Part shown: piece after piece, positions 12,453-24,868 of the stretch
How positions within the stretch are numbered: position 1 is the stretch's first letter
Layout: each line of letters opens with the position of its first letter
NCBI GenBank assembly: GCA_965153355.1
Contig: OZ231126.1
Location: forward strand, 81,716,001-81,780,000
Origin: Flaccisagitta enflata
Taxonomy: Eukaryota; Chaetognatha; Sagittoidea; Aphragmophora
Length of the DNA: 64,000 nt
Direction of reading: 5' to 3'
Position numbers and translations under genes: made by a program
Notes under the pieces: model-generated
What the model was told of the DNA's origin: nothing
The model's database searches: none
Seen by the model: only the letters and a program-made list of their open reading frames with translations

Positions 12453-12454
12453 CA

Positions 12455-12500
12455 TATCTGCAGAGAACAAAACAATTGCAGAGATTGTATCGTTGCAAGT
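12455..12500 (+). repeat. Partial duplicate of the 3' end of integrin exon 1
   Basis: About 45 bp here repeat the end of exon 1 (12304-12348) with a few substitutions, from ATCTGCAGAGAAC through GATTGTATCGT. An (ATGA)n tract separates the two. The copy ends GCAAGTAACC, a reasonable donor in the same phase, but the reading frame from exon 1 stops at about 12365 before reaching it and no acceptor is visible. It is probably not used. Confidence 0.8.
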
Positions 12501-12591
12501 AACCTGACAACCACAAGATATGATAATGACTAAATAGGGTAATCAACACTTTACTTCTTTTTTTTTTTGTCACGCATTTCATGACGCTATA

Positions 12592-12955
12592 TCCCGCTTG
12601 GGCGCTTCACAAAGCAAAAGTTTGGAATTTCTTCTCGTCCTGCTTACCCAAGATAGAGGGACTAATTTCAAGACCCAGAATCTTATTCTTTTTTAAAAAA
12701 TAGTATATTTTCCATTTGTTCAGCAGCTTTCTTGGTACTGTTTTCGAAGTCGGTGATGTCTTTTGTTTTACGGACTTTCTAAGCGGTTTTTTTATTTAGG
12801 GTTAGGGGTAGGGTTAGGGTTAAGGTTTGGGTCGGGGGTGGTTTTAGGGTTAGGGTTAGGGTTAGGGCTAGCGTTAGGGCTAGGTGAGGGCTGGATCTTA
12901 TACATTTCAACCCGAATCTACTTGAATTAAAGCTTCGCCCAAGCGGGGAAACCCG
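12592..12955. repeat. Small TIR element carrying interstitial TTAGGG repeats
   Basis: CCCGCTTGGGCG at the left is mirrored by CGCCCAAGCGGGG at the right. The middle (12796-12890) is a degenerate GGGTTA array with several perfect units. As it is internal to an intron and flanked by ordinary sequence, this is an interstitial telomeric repeat, not a chromosome end. Confidence 0.7.
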
Positions 12956-13322
12956 AAAAAAACAAAAGATCTGTATTGTCTTAGAAATTTTTTCCGCTTT
13001 CTTTTACATCCTAATTTGCATAATGCAGTTGGAGACACTGTCAGGCTTCAGTTTGTTTGTAATCACATCAACATTTTCTTGTATGTCATCTAGTCCATTT
13101 GTTTGTGTAACAGACAACACCCACAACATTTTTGTCTTTATTTTATGGATGATTTTAGTTAGATAGAAGATTGTCAATGGGAATTGTTATTCTCTTTAGC
13201 AAAGAAAGAACATAAGGGAAATTTGCTACCCCATTAAACTCTGTAGGAAATTTTAAGAGTTGAAAAAAAAATTGAAGATAAATGAATTTTGAGAAAAGGA
13301 AAACGGTCATAACGGTTCATAA
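12956..13322. other. Unassigned intron 1 sequence
   Basis: No gene or repeat family recognised; AT-rich. Confidence 0.45.
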
Positions 13323-13529
13323 TTTTTAGTTGCGTGCTACGTGACTCTACACCCTGCTTTGTCCGTCGGTCAGTCGGTCAATTGGTTGGTCGGTTGGTCC
13401 CCATTTTACTTTTTTTATGTTTTTACGGTCTTTGGCCTCACTGCTCTCTGTCAAATGCTTTAGTAACTCAAATACTGCCCCTGCCCACCCGCACGCGACT
13501 AAGGTAGCCGTGTGTCCGGCCTTGTTTTT
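13323..13529 (+). mobile_element. Family A element
   Basis: TTTTTAGTTGCGTGCTACGT at the left, a (GGTC) core, GCCCCTGCCCACCCGCACGC and GTGTGTCCGGCCTTGTTTTT at the right. Confidence 0.82.
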
Positions 13530-13655
13530 CACTCCAAATTAGGTAAGCGGGACGAAGGGATACATCGCAAAAACGTCATTTGGAGCAGCCAAATATCCCG
13601 CTTTTTCGGTCCGTCGCGTTGTTCCCTCCATCCGTCCTTCCGTGAAATAATCGAC

Positions 13656-13826
13656 TTTTTAGATGTGTCATCGCATCTCTATAAGAGGGTCGGTCCATTC
13701 ATCGGTCCGTCCGTCGGTCCGTCCGTCCGTCCGTCCGTCCGTCCGTCCGTCCATCGGTATGTCTGTTACGCTTCTTCCAATACATCGCGCTGATAACGCA
13801 TCGAGTTGCCCGCCCGGGCTTGTTTC
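13656..13826 (+). mobile_element. Family B element
   Basis: AGATGTGTCATCGCATCTCT at the left, ATAAGAGGG, a (GTCC)n core, GTTACGCTTCTTCC, then GATAACGCATCGAGTTGCCC and GGGCTTGTTT. It directly abuts the left end of the 12.6-kb structure. Confidence 0.78.
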
Positions 13827-14639
13827 ATGAACATACCACACTTCGAAAGACTTCGGAAGAAGCCTCATGAGAATACCATGTCATGAGACTTTGCATGGTG
13901 TTCATAAACACTATGGATGAGGTCGGAAAAATAGGGGCAAAAAAATCCCTATTGTAGGAGTACAGTAAATGCCATTTAAAGTCAATGCACAAATTGTACC
14001 TTTTTGAAAAAAAATCTAAGTGATTCTGATTATTTTATTACTTATGGGTGCTTCTTTCTGCATGCCTTGATTGTCACAAACATGTCCCAGAGCATTGAAA
14101 GACTAGTCTTTGTTGTCCTTCAGTTGTCCCAGACTTGTCCTGAAGTTGTCCTAAAAGTGCAGGTGGGTTACTACAGGATATTAAGAATATTCTTTTCAGC
14201 CAAATTTTTATGTGAAAAATGATTATTAGTTTTACCAGATTTATCCCAGAGTTGCAGGAGAGATGTTCAAGAGTTTTCCTAGAATTATTCTTGAATTTTC
14301 TCAGTTGTCCTAAAGTTGTCCAGATGTTGTCCTGATTATCCTGAGGTTAAACATGTTTGTCCAACCATCGGTCCATCCCCCATGCCCTTGTAGGTCTGAA
14401 ATCTGCACTCTCAGGCCTGAAATCTATCCTCTCAGGCCTGAATTCTACCCTCTCAGGCTTTGAATCATAAAAGGCAGATTTAAGGACCTTCAGCAAAGCA
14501 CCGCTAAAGCGCACCCGCAATAAAGGCATGCACGCCTATAAGAGATTTTGTAGTCATTTCTACAATGGCAATAAGGCATCCTTTCTCACTGTATTTTTAC
14601 AATATATCCTAGTAAAAAAACATATAACAGTTTTTTTCA

Positions 14640-15105
14640 GCAGTTATGTGTAATATTGGGGTATATTAACATATAGGAGGTAAAAATGAAATTAGTCCCC
14701 AGCGCTTTTTGAGTAATCTTCAAGGTAGAAATAAGTTGGATCTCTTTTCAATCCAGATTTAACCAAGTTGTATTGACTCATTTTTTGATTCCAAATTGTT
14801 AATCCTTACAAAATTTCTTCTCATTTGATAGGTTGCACTTAGAGGTCTTGTAAAAAATTAAAATTTACATTTTTTAAGTTGCGGTGGCTTAAGAAGTAAA
14901 AATTTGAATTCTTTTCAAAAGTATAAAGTGTGACCCATCAAATGAAAGCAAATTTTGCAAGAATTAACAGTATGAAATCAGAAAAATATTTGATCTGACT
15001 CCATAGAATCTTCAGTGAAAATGGGTTAGATTTTATCTATTTTGAAGATTCCTCAAAAAATGCTTGGTTAATGATTTCATCTTTGCTAGTTATGTGCTAA
15101 AACAC
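14640..15105. repeat. AT-rich palindromic element
   Basis: An inverted repeat: the stretch with CTTTTTGAGTAATCTTCAAG (about 14706) is mirrored by GAAGATTCCTCAAAAAATGC (about 15045), and AAATTTCTTCTCATTTGAT is mirrored by CATCAAATGAAAGCAAATTT. Probably a further MITE; no target duplication could be fixed. Confidence 0.55.
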
Positions 15106-15889
15106 TTTGATACCAAACAAAACTGCAGAAAAACCCACTGTTTTATGATTGTTTACTCAGAGCTGACTTAGAAGCACAGTGTTCTGTATAATTTAAAGCT
15201 GCCCAGTCCCTTGAAATGCGCTCTAGTGAAGCCCAACTATATTTCAAGCCTAAGAGCGCAGCCTTTAGGCCTGAAAATGCGGATTCAAGGTCTGAGAGGG
15301 CAGATTTCAGGTCTGAAGGGTAGATTTTAGGCCTGGGAGGACAGATTTCAGGCCTAAGAGGGCCTGGGGGACATAAATGGACAAACAAATGAATAAATGA
15401 AGGCCCTCTGTTTTCTACAGAACTTTTTCCCCTTTGGGGCCGCTGCCCCAAAGGCTAAATGATAGCTTTGGAGGACTAATTTAAGGGCTTGGGGACAAAA
15501 GATCAGGCCTCGGCCTGAGAGAGCTAATTTGAAGTCTCAATGGCAAACAGAGGGGAGGAGGAAATAGTCGCAAAAGTGTTAGATGGTCAGTTGTACCCGT
15601 GCCCTGCCCAAGTAGGTTGTGGTCAAAGTCAAGAGGGAGCAGGGCAGCGGCCCCAAAGGGGTTGATGACCTTTGCTTTCACACATATGGGTATTTTCTCC
15701 TTCTTCTCCTCTGTCCCTCCCCTTCAAATCCCAGTCTCAAGGCCCAAAATCTGGTCTTGAGGCCCAAATCCCAGTCTCAAGGCCCAAATCCAAGCGTCAA
15801 GGCCCAAATCCTAGCCTGGAGGCTGAGATTTGGTCCTCAAGGCTGGGATCTGGGCCTCTTGGCTGAGAATTTGACCTTGAGGCACAACA

Positions 15890-18800
15890 GATTTCTGGCA
15901 CCGCTATGTTTAAACTAGGAGAACTCCCACTTTTTCTGCAGTTTCTAGTAGTTCAACCCATGCATAATCCATGGCAAAAAACAGCAAAATCATTCTTGGG
16001 GCGGATTTTTCATAATTTTCATTTTTTTCTGGGTGGTTGGTACAGGTCCTTAAATTTTCCCTTTTTTTGAACCCTTCCATTGTTTTGCTCGTAACTTTTG
16101 AACAAATTGAGCTAGAAATGCCAGATTGGGCCCATTTTAAAGATCTCTTCAAGATCTTTCCAACCGGCACCAATTTTTTGCAAATCCGTTGGAAAACAAC
16201 CAAGTTATAAGCTGTCAAACATGAGCAAGATTAAGAAGATTTTGGACGATTTTCTAGATCATTATCTATTACCTTCTACTTTCAAAATTTCACTTGTTTT
16301 GCTCATAACTTTTGAATGGATAAAGCTAGAAATACCAGATTGGTCCCATTTTAAAGATCGTTTCAATATCTTTAAAACCGTCACCAATTTTATGTCAATC
16401 CCTTGAAAAACAACCAACTTATGGGCTGTCAAACACAGACATTTTCATGGGAATTTCGGAGGATTTTCCTATCATCTTTTTTCATCCTGTTTTATGATCA
16501 ATCCTCACATCTCTTTTAGAAGTTGTGTCTGTGGGCCAGTATGTTGGTTTGTCCAATGGTTAGTCTGCCTACCTATCAGTCCAAAAAACTTGGCGAAATA
16601 TGAGCAATGTCCAATAAAAAAGATGGGAATTACCCTTGGGCAATAAACTCATACTTCATATAAGTTTTGGGTTCCTCAAGTGTAGTCAGCCCTTTAAAGT
16701 AAGTTTGGAGAAGCAGGTAAGCAGTCCTATAGGGGACAAAGTATTGTAAAGCACAAGGGGACTTTTGTTTGTCCATCCAATCATCCCACTAATGAGGACT
16801 AATCTGAGGCTTGGGATGTTTTACTGGAAGACTGATAGCACCGATTCAATGCCGGTGACAATTAATTTGGGGTTAAAGAGGGCAGGTTAAGGTGAGGAAA
16901 AGCCTGGAAAGATTATGTTGGGATGGATCTGAAAATTGAAAGGCCAGTTTGCGGTCTGAGAGAGCCAGTTTGAGGCCTGAAGAGAAATAGGGGGCAATTT
17001 TAGAGGCTGAGTGGGCTGTTTTGAGACCTGTGGGGGCTGGTAAGGCTGGCAAGGGCTGATTTGAGACCTGCAAGGGCAGATTTGAGGTTTGGAAAGGCCC
17101 TAAAGGTGACAAAATCTTGTAGAATACAGGGGTTTGAAGGCTTCTTATGGCTATTTGTAGGTCTGATGAGGAAGATTTGAGGCCAGAGTGAGCCTAATAT
17201 AAGACCTGAATAGGCTAAATTGTGGGCTAGGAGGCTAATCTAAGGCCAGAAAGTTTCAAAAGCTTCAGATGGTTGGCAGTGCCTATTGCCCCAAAGCTGA
17301 TGATTGAGTCATGAGATGGTGGGAAGGGCAGGGACTCCAAATGGACTGCTGATCTATATTTGGGTTCATAGAAGATGAAAGGGTTGAGATGAAGGCTTTT
17401 GGGTAAGAATCCGAGCCAACAAATTTCACAATTGTGCAAAGCAGGGCAATGGAATTGCTGACTAAGTATTGTCCATGGCCGACTGATAAAACCCCCAATT
17501 TGTTACAGTGAGTATAAATTCTGGCTGTTGTTCCCTAAAATAATTCTTTTATTTGGGGCAGCAGCAAAAAAGAAATCAGGGACTTTTATTCCGTTGTTCG
17601 TTTGTTTGTTCATTCATCTGTTCGTTCATTTGTATATTTGTGCATGCATTTGTTTGTACATGCGTCCCACCTTCCCCCCGCTATTTCTTTTCTGTCAATG
17701 TCCCATATTATTCAATAGGAATTCCATATCTTTTCTTTCTTTTTTTCAATATCCCTGTGAGGTGGTTGGTGGGTGGTTGGTTGGTTTTGATACACAATGA
17801 TGGTGTTTTAGGTGGGTAAGGTGGTAGGGTGGATGATTGGTTGGTTTTAGGTGCGTTAGGTTGTTGGTGGGGGGTTGGTTGATTTTGATCTTGGTTGTTG
17901 GTTCTTTAATGGGTCTGGGGTAAAAAATGCCTGATTTGGGGTCTGAGAAGCCATTTCATAACTCTATCACTAATTTTGGGGCATTTTGTACTGCTGATTA
18001 TCCGAAACTTTTTAAACTTCATGACCTCAATTTAGCCTCTCAGGCTTGAATTTAGCCCATGCAAGCCCTAAATCAGGCCCAATCAGGCCTCAAATCCACC
18101 CCATCTGACCTCCCACCAGTTCCTGTATTCTACAAGACTTTGTCACCTTTAAGGCCCTTCCAAACCTCAAATCTGCCCCTGCTGGGCTCAAATCTGCCCT
18201 TACCAGCCTTGTCAGTCTTCCCAGGTCTCATATCAGTTGACTCAGGCTGTAAATCTGCCCCCTCAGTCCTTTTCGGCTTCAAATTGGGTCTCTCCAACCA
18301 CAAACTGGCCCATCAATGTCCATCCATCCCCACAGTCCTCAGAAGCCGCAGAACTTCTATATTATTCACGCTGTTGTCTTTTTCAAGCTTTTTGGACAGC
18401 GGCCCTAAAGGGCCGATCTCCTGTACAACACAAGGGGGAATTTCCAGATGTCTGTCCTCCATCCATATTTCCATCCATCTGTCTGTCTGTCTGTCCATCT
18501 GTCAGTCTATCCCTCCATCCATCCATCTGTCTGACCATCTACCCTCCCCCCCCCGGTTGACTATCAAGGCCGCAAATTAGCCCTCCCAGGCCTCAATTTA
18601 GCTCTCCAAGCTTCAAGTAAGCTCTCCAGGGTTTAAATAAGCCCTCAAGGCTTCAAATCAGCCCTACAAGCTTCAAATCAGCCCCCCCATGCCTCAAATT
18701 TGCTCTCCAGACCTCATACCTGCTCTCAAACCCTAAATTCTGTGCCTTCAGTGGCCTAAATCAATTATCTAAGGCTAAAAATTTGTCCCCTCAGGATGTG

Positions 18801-19935
18801 TAGAAATTCCTCCCTGTGTTCGACCTTTTTGAGCCGCTGCCCTGCTCTCACTCTGCTTCTTTACTAGATCACTCCAAGCAGGGCATTGGGTACCGCTGAC
18901 CATGTGCGTTGACTAGTTCACACCATAACCTACCTTCTTTTACCTTAAATAAATTGTCTCTTGAAGTGAATCAGCTCCACCAGCCTTTACGTTAGCCATC
19001 CTAAGCCTCAAATAAGTCCTCATTGGTTGCATGAATGGATGGACAAACCATAGTCCCCTCGCATTTTGCAGGACTTTGCCCTCTATAGGACTGCTACCCT
19101 GCTTTCAAAGGCTGACTACACTTGAGAAACCCATAACTCATATATGGTTTGAGTCATTGCCCAATGGTAATTCCCATCTTATTCCATTGGACATTGCTCA
19201 TATTTCACAATCTCCCTGATAGATGGACCAACAAGTGGGCAGACTAACCATTGGACAAACCAAGATACTGGCCCACAGACACAACTTCTCAAAGAGATAT
19301 CAGGATTGATCATAAAACAGGATAAGACCATGAAAAAAGAAGATAGGAAAATCCTGCAAAATTCCCATGAAAGTGTCTATGTTTGACAGCCCATAAATTG
19401 GTTGTTTTTCAAGGGATTGACATGAAATTGGTGACGGTTTTAAAGATATTGAAAAGATCTTTAAAATGGGACCAATCTGGCATTTCTAGCTTTATCCATT
19501 CAAAATTTATGAGCAAAACAAGTGAAATTGTGAAAGTAGAAGGAAATAGATAATGATCTAAAAAATCGTCCAAAATCTCCATAATCTTGCACATGTTTGA
19601 CAGCTTATAACTTGGTTGTTTTTCAACGGATTTATAAAAAATCGGTGCTGGTTGGAAAGATCTTGAAGAGATCTTTAAAATGGGCCCAATCTGGCATTTT
19701 TAGCTCAATTTGTTCAAAAGTTACCAGTAAAACAATGGAGGGGTTCAAAAAAAGGGAAAATTTAAGGACCTGTACCAACCACCCAGAAAAAAATGAAAAT
19801 TATGAAAAATCCGCCCCGAGAATGATTTTGCTGTTTTTTGCCATGGGTTATGCATGGGTTGAACTACTAGAAACTGCAGAAAAAGTGGGAGTTCTCCTAG
19901 TTTAAACATAGCTGTGCCAGAAATCTGTTGTGGAG
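15890..19935. repeat. Long inverted repeat P1
   Basis: The left arm (about 15890-16830) and right arm (about 19000-19935) are reverse complements with moderate divergence. For example AGATTTCTGGCACCGCTATG at the left reads as the complement near 19905-19930, and CTACACTTGAGAAACCCATA at the right mirrors 16665-16690. Parts of the 2.2-kb centre are also mirrored (17085-17135 against 18120-18180). Confidence 0.82.
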
Positions 19936-20129
19936 GCTGAGATTTGGGCTTCAAGACTGAAATCTGGGCCTCCAGGCTAGGATTTTGTCCTTGAGGCTAG
20001 CATTTGGGCCTTGAGGCTGGGATTTGGGCCTCAAGACTGGGATTTGGGCCTCAAGAGTGGGATTTGGGCCTCGAGACCAGAATTTGGGCCTCAAGACTGG
20101 GATTTGAAGGGTGGATGTAAAATAGTCGC

Positions 20130-20705
20130 AAAAAGTGTTAATGGTCAGTGGTACCCGTTGCCCCTTAGTGAGTATATGTTGACTTTTTGGGCAGCAGCCC
20201 CAAAGGGCCAATGTCCTGTAAAACACAGGGGGGATTTTGAGACGTCCATCCGTCCTTCCATCCATCCCTCCGTCCGTCCATCCATCCCCCCCGATGACCA
20301 TCCAGGCCTCGAGTAAGCCCTCCCAGGCCTCAAGTAAGCCCTCCCAGGCCTCAAGTAAGCCCTCCCAGGCCTCAATTTAGCCCTCCAGGCCTCAAATTAG
20401 CCCTCTTTGCTTCAAATCAGCCCCCCCCTCATGCCACAAATCTGCCCTCCAGACCTCAAATCCGCCCTCCAGACCTTCAATCAGCCCTCCAAGCATAAAA
20501 CCAGCCCTCCAAACCTCAAATCTGCTCTCCAAGCCTTAATTTTGCCCTCCAGCCTTCAAATTTACTTTCAGTGGCCTAAATTAGCCATCTAGAGCCCCTG
20601 AGGTCAGACGGAAGGCCCTTTGGGGCCGCTGCCCTGCTCTCACTCCACCTCTTTACTGGATCACTCCCAGCAGGGCATCGGGTACCGCTGACCATGTGCG
20701 ATCCT
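20130..20705 (+). mobile_element. Family S element
   Basis: GGGCAGCAGCCCCAAAGGGC at the left, a core of CCTCAAGTAAGCCCTCCCAG units, then CCCTTTGGGGCCGCTGCCCT and the tail GGGCATCGGGTACCGCTGAC, CATGTGCGATCCTTGG. Confidence 0.72.
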
Positions 20706-20739
20706 TGGATGACTTGTTTTGTTGTGTAATGGTGAGAGG

Positions 20740-21500
20740 GGCAGCGGCCCCAAAGGGGCCAATGACCTATGCTCAGTAATTTTTGAGGATCTAGGCTTGA
20801 AAGGGAGCATCAATAATGGGATTTGAGCCTTGATCAGAAAAGGATTTGAGCCTCAAGGTTGGGATGTGAACCTTGTGGCTGGGATCTGAGCCTGGAGGCT
20901 GTGATTTGAGCCTGGAGGCTGGGATTTGAGCTTCAAGGCTGGGAATTGAGCCTTGAGTTTGGGATCTGAGCCTTGACGTTGGAATTTGAGTCTCTAGGCT
21001 GGGATTTGAGCTTCTAGGCTGGGATTTGAGCTTCTAGGCTGGGATTTGAGCCTCAAGGTTGGAATGTGAGCCTCAAGGTTGGGATTTGAGCCTTGAGTTT
21101 GGGATTTAAGCCTCGAGGTTTGGATTTGAGCCTCTAGGCTGGGATTTGAGCCTCAAGGTTGGAATATGAGCCTCAAGGCCTTGAGGTTGGGATTTGAGCC
21201 TTAAGGTTGGGATTTGAGCCTTGAGGTTGGGATTTGAGCCTCGAGGCTAGGATTTGGGCCTTGCGGATAGAATTTGGGCCTCAAGGTTAGGATTTGAGCC
21301 TCAAGGCTAGAATATGTGCTTTGAAGAGGGTGGACGGAGAACTAGTCACCCAAGGACCGCACATGGTCAGCGGTACCCGATGCCCTGCTGGAAGTGATCC
21401 AGTGAAGAGGTGGAGTGAGAGCAGGGCAGCGGCCCCAAAGGGCCGATGTCCTGTAGAACACATGGGGGAATTTCGAGATGTCCGTCCTTTCGTCCGTCCA
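20740..21500 (-). mobile_element. Family S element
   Basis: GGGGCAGCGGCCCCAAAGGG at 20739-20760, a core of about 30 GGGATTTGAGCCTCAAGGCT units, the tail motif ACATGGTCAGCGGTACCCGA, then GCAGGGCAGCGGCCCCAAAG and CATGGGGGAATTTCG. Confidence 0.7.
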
Positions 21501-21552
21501 CAGGGTCTTTGAAGCTGGTATAACTTTAAAAAATGTTTAAGCCTGGAGACTA

Positions 21553-22319
21553 CAGGGTGTACCAACTCAGTTGTAACATAAAGAATCGATGTATCTCCGC
21601 TTCTAAAAAAGATACTATAATTCTGAAAAAAGTTCTAAAGAGCTTTTGAAAACCGATTTTTGCTTGATAGGAGAAAAATAATGAGAAGGTATAAACAGCA
21701 GTGGAAAGAAGGCTTGGAAGTGTATGCCTATTTGCTATAATTTTGCTATTTTCTATTGATTTCTGATATCAATTTACCTTTGTTGGACATTTATTTCTCA
21801 AAATTTTGAGAAAACATGTCAAGTTTGACTAGAAAAAACATATTTTATGTAATTAAAGAGAATTCACAGAAAACCTCATATTTTTTTCAGTAGAATACTG
21901 CGATTTTTGCCAAAATCATGCTTATAAAAATCAAGGTTTTTTTAAAAACATAGTTTTGAAGGAAAGAAATGCAAAAACTTCACAATTTTGAAGATGTTTG
22001 TTATTGAGGCAAAAAACTACAGCTAAAAATCTTTGATTTGAGACCAATCTGAGGTCTGTAGCTTAATTTGTTTAGAAATGAGAGCCTTCTAAAGAAACAG
22101 TATCCATGGGAAAAGACAGCCAAATTTGTATTATGAGAAATAGCTGCTTCACTTTAGGTTGTGAATGTGCAAAATTTTTTACAGGATTGATCTATTTCCT
22201 TGGCATGAGTAAAAATCGTTTTTTAAGACCTTTTTGGAACTTTTTTCAGAATAAGATTATCTTATCTAGAAGCTGAGATACATCGATTCTTTATGTTACA
22301 ACTGAGTTGGTACACCCTG
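21553..22319. mobile_element. CAGGGTG MITE, copy 1
   Basis: A 767-bp palindromic element with TIRs of about 70 bp starting CAGGGTGTACCAACTCAGTT and closing with the complement, flanked by TA (21551-21552, 22320-22321). The interior is AT-rich and non-coding. The empty target site is visible at 25592-25593 in the inverted copy of the host sequence. Confidence 0.9.
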
Positions 22320-22405
22320 TATGTTTTTTCTATTATATAAGTATTTCTGAGCAAATCCTGACCAAAAACGAAAAAATTGGTTGGGAAATTTTTTTGATAT
22401 TCACA

Positions 22406-22528
22406 TTTTTAGTCACGGACTAGCGACGCTATAAGAGGCTTTGTCCGTCCGTCCATCGGTTGGTCGGTCAGTCGGTTGGTTGGTCGGTCGGTCCGCGACT
22501 GGTATTGGCCGTGTATGCGGTCTTGTTT
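22406..22528 (+). mobile_element. Family A element, short
   Basis: TTTTTAGTCACGGACTAGCG, CTATAAGAGGCTTTGTCCGT, a (GGTC) core, and TGGCCGTGTATGCGGTCTTG. The GCCCCTGCCCACC block is deleted. Confidence 0.78.
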
Positions 22529-22837
22529 ACCTCCGCAAGGTACGTGTCATTGTATTCTTCCATTTTTTGGACAATCAACTTTGTTTTTCCTGTATTTTTT
22601 ATCAAATTGAGCTACAAATGCCAGATTGGTCCCATTTAGGAGATCTTTCCAACTGTTACTGATTTTTTATAAGTCCGCTAAAAGATAACTGAATCATAAC
22701 TTGTCAAACATGACCAATTTCATGGGGTTTATGGACGTTTTCTTAGTCTATTGAAGTTTCCCATTTTTCAGCAGTTTCACTTGTTTTGATTAGAACTTTT
22801 GAGCAAGTGAAGCTAGAAATGTCAGATTGGTCCCTTA

Positions 22838-23047
22838 TTACTTGCGGACACGCAAATCTATATGCGGCTTTGTCCGCCTGTCCATCCGTTGGTCTGTTGG
22901 TCCATTCATGATGATCATGTCAAAAAGTAGAAAAACAAGCGTTTTAGATACTTTTTGTGTATAAGGGTGGGAGCTGGGGTGTGGATTGGGTTGGATGCCC
23001 CTGCCCACCCATCCGCAACAATATTGTGACCCTGCGTCACTTATTAA
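22838..23047 (+). mobile_element. Family C element
   Basis: CTTGCGGACACGCAAATC at the left, ATGCCCCTGCCCACCC and ATATTGTGACCCTGCGTCAC at the right. CTTATTA appears on both sides and may be a target duplication. It sits at the end of the left arm of palindrome P2. Confidence 0.72.
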
Positions 23048-23244
23048 AGAATTTTTCATGATTTTTTTATCTGTCATAAATTTTTTGTGACTCTGTTGAA
23101 AAATGAAATGAGCTCTGACATGACAAACAAGAGCATTATCCCACTACCACCACCTTTTTTCACAGTCAGATCCTAGCTTTGTATGCATCCTTGGATCCTT
23201 ACATCTAGGAGGCGTTTTATGTTTATTTGTTCTTCTGTTCTTTG

Positions 23245-23970
23245 GCCCAAAATTTTGTCAGTGGTCCGAAAAGGGGTAAAGTCCTGTAAAATATTAGGGG
23301 ACTTTTGTCTGCTTGTCAGTCTTGCTGTTTGTCCATATATTTGTTCTTTCATTTGCCCCCCCTAGCAGGCCTCTCAGGTCTCAAATCAGGCCTCCCAAGT
23401 CTCAAATCAGGCTCTCAAGAATCAAATTAGGTCTCTCAGGCCTCAAATCAGTTCACAAACCATTCCTCACAGGTTTCTCATTTGCCCTTTCAGACTTCAA
23501 ATCCATGCTCTCAGGCCTCAAATACAACCTCTTAGGCTTCAATTCAGTCTCAAGCTGCAACGCTGCCTTCCCAGCCCTTAAAACATGCCTCTTAGGCCTT
23601 AGATAAGGGCACCCAGACCTCGAATAAGTCCTCTTTGGCAACCAATTAGCCCTCTTTATCAACAAATTAGTAGGGAAAGTTTTGAAGTCAGCCTTTTGAC
23701 TTTTTGACAGATTCCAGAATAATACGGTTTTCATTTTCTCATGTGGAAGTTGAGGAACTCGGTTGAGCGGTTGCAACCTCAGACAAATTTGGCAGGTTAC
23801 GTAAAATTGATATTTCTCTTGAATTTGTCACCAAGCAGATTGCTCTATAACAAAATTAGCTCCCTAAAACACAAACAAACAAATGGACCAAAGGACAGAC
23901 AAATGAATGAACTTCCCACTGTTCTGCTTGACTTTGTCCCCTTCAGAGCTGCTGTCCTGCTTCCCCTCAC
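23245..23970 (+). mobile_element. Family S element, diverged
   Basis: AAAGGGGTAAAGTCCTGTAA near the left, a core of GGCCTCTCAGGTCTCAAATC units, then GACTTTGTCCCCTTCAGAGC and TGCTGTCCTGCTTCCCC at the right. Confidence 0.6.
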
Positions 23971-24049
23971 TCATATTCACAATTATGCAAAGTAATATGC
24001 AATCAGCTATATCTGTTACCCTGCTTGGCATGATTTTGAGTATGGGTAA

Positions 24050-24595
24050 AGGGAAGCAAGGAAGCGGCCTTGGAGGGGACTAAGTAATGTAGGACAGAGT
24101 AAGTCTATTGTACATTTCTGTCCATTTGTTTGTTCAAGTCTAAGAGGGCTGATTTAGTGACTGATATAATAATTTGGTTCAAGAGAGGGCTGATTGGTAG
24201 CTCAAGAGCTGATTTAAGGTCTGAGAGCACTGATTTAAGGCCTGAGAGGAATATTTTGAGGACTAAGAGGGAAGATTTGAAGCCTGAGACTGTTCAATTG
24301 AGGCTTGGGAGTGAATGTTTGAAGTGTGAGATGGTTAATTAGAAGCCTGAGAGGGATAATAAGAGGCCTGTGAGGTTTGATTTATGGACTTAGAGGGCTG
24401 ATTCGAGGCCTGAGAGACCTGATTTGAGTATTGAGAGGCCTGATTTGAGGCCAGGGAGACCTGAGGCTTGATAGGGAGGACAAACTTATGAACAAATAAA
24501 TAAACAGGCAGAAAAATTGACAAGCTAAGGAAAGCCCCCTGTGTTTGACAGAACTTTGTCCCCTTTGGGGCCACTGCCCAAAGATTAGATAAACA
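24050..24595 (-). mobile_element. Family S element, diverged
   Basis: GGAAGCGGCCTTGGAGGGGA at the left, a core of GATTTGAGGCCTGAGAGG units, and CAGAACTTTGTCCCCTTTGG, GGCCACTGCCC at the right. Confidence 0.6.
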
Positions 24596-24868
24596 AATAG
24601 ACAAAGCCTCCTAAGCAGATTGTTAGGATCCATTAAGGTAGGATCAGACTGCGAAAAAAGGTGGTGGTGGTGGTATATTGCTCATGTTTGACAATTCAGA
24701 ACTCATTTAATTTTTAACTAATTCACAAAAAAGAAAATGATGACAGTTTGATAAATCTTCAAAAAATTCTTTGAAAGGGGACCAATCTGATACTTCTAGC
24801 TTTATTTGTTCAAAAGTTTTAAGCAAAACAAGTGAAACTACTGAAATTTGGGAAACTGCAATAGTTTA

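Noticed and set aside
12796-12890. Chromosome end
   Set aside because: TTAGGG units are degenerate, short and inside an integrin intron between inverted repeats.
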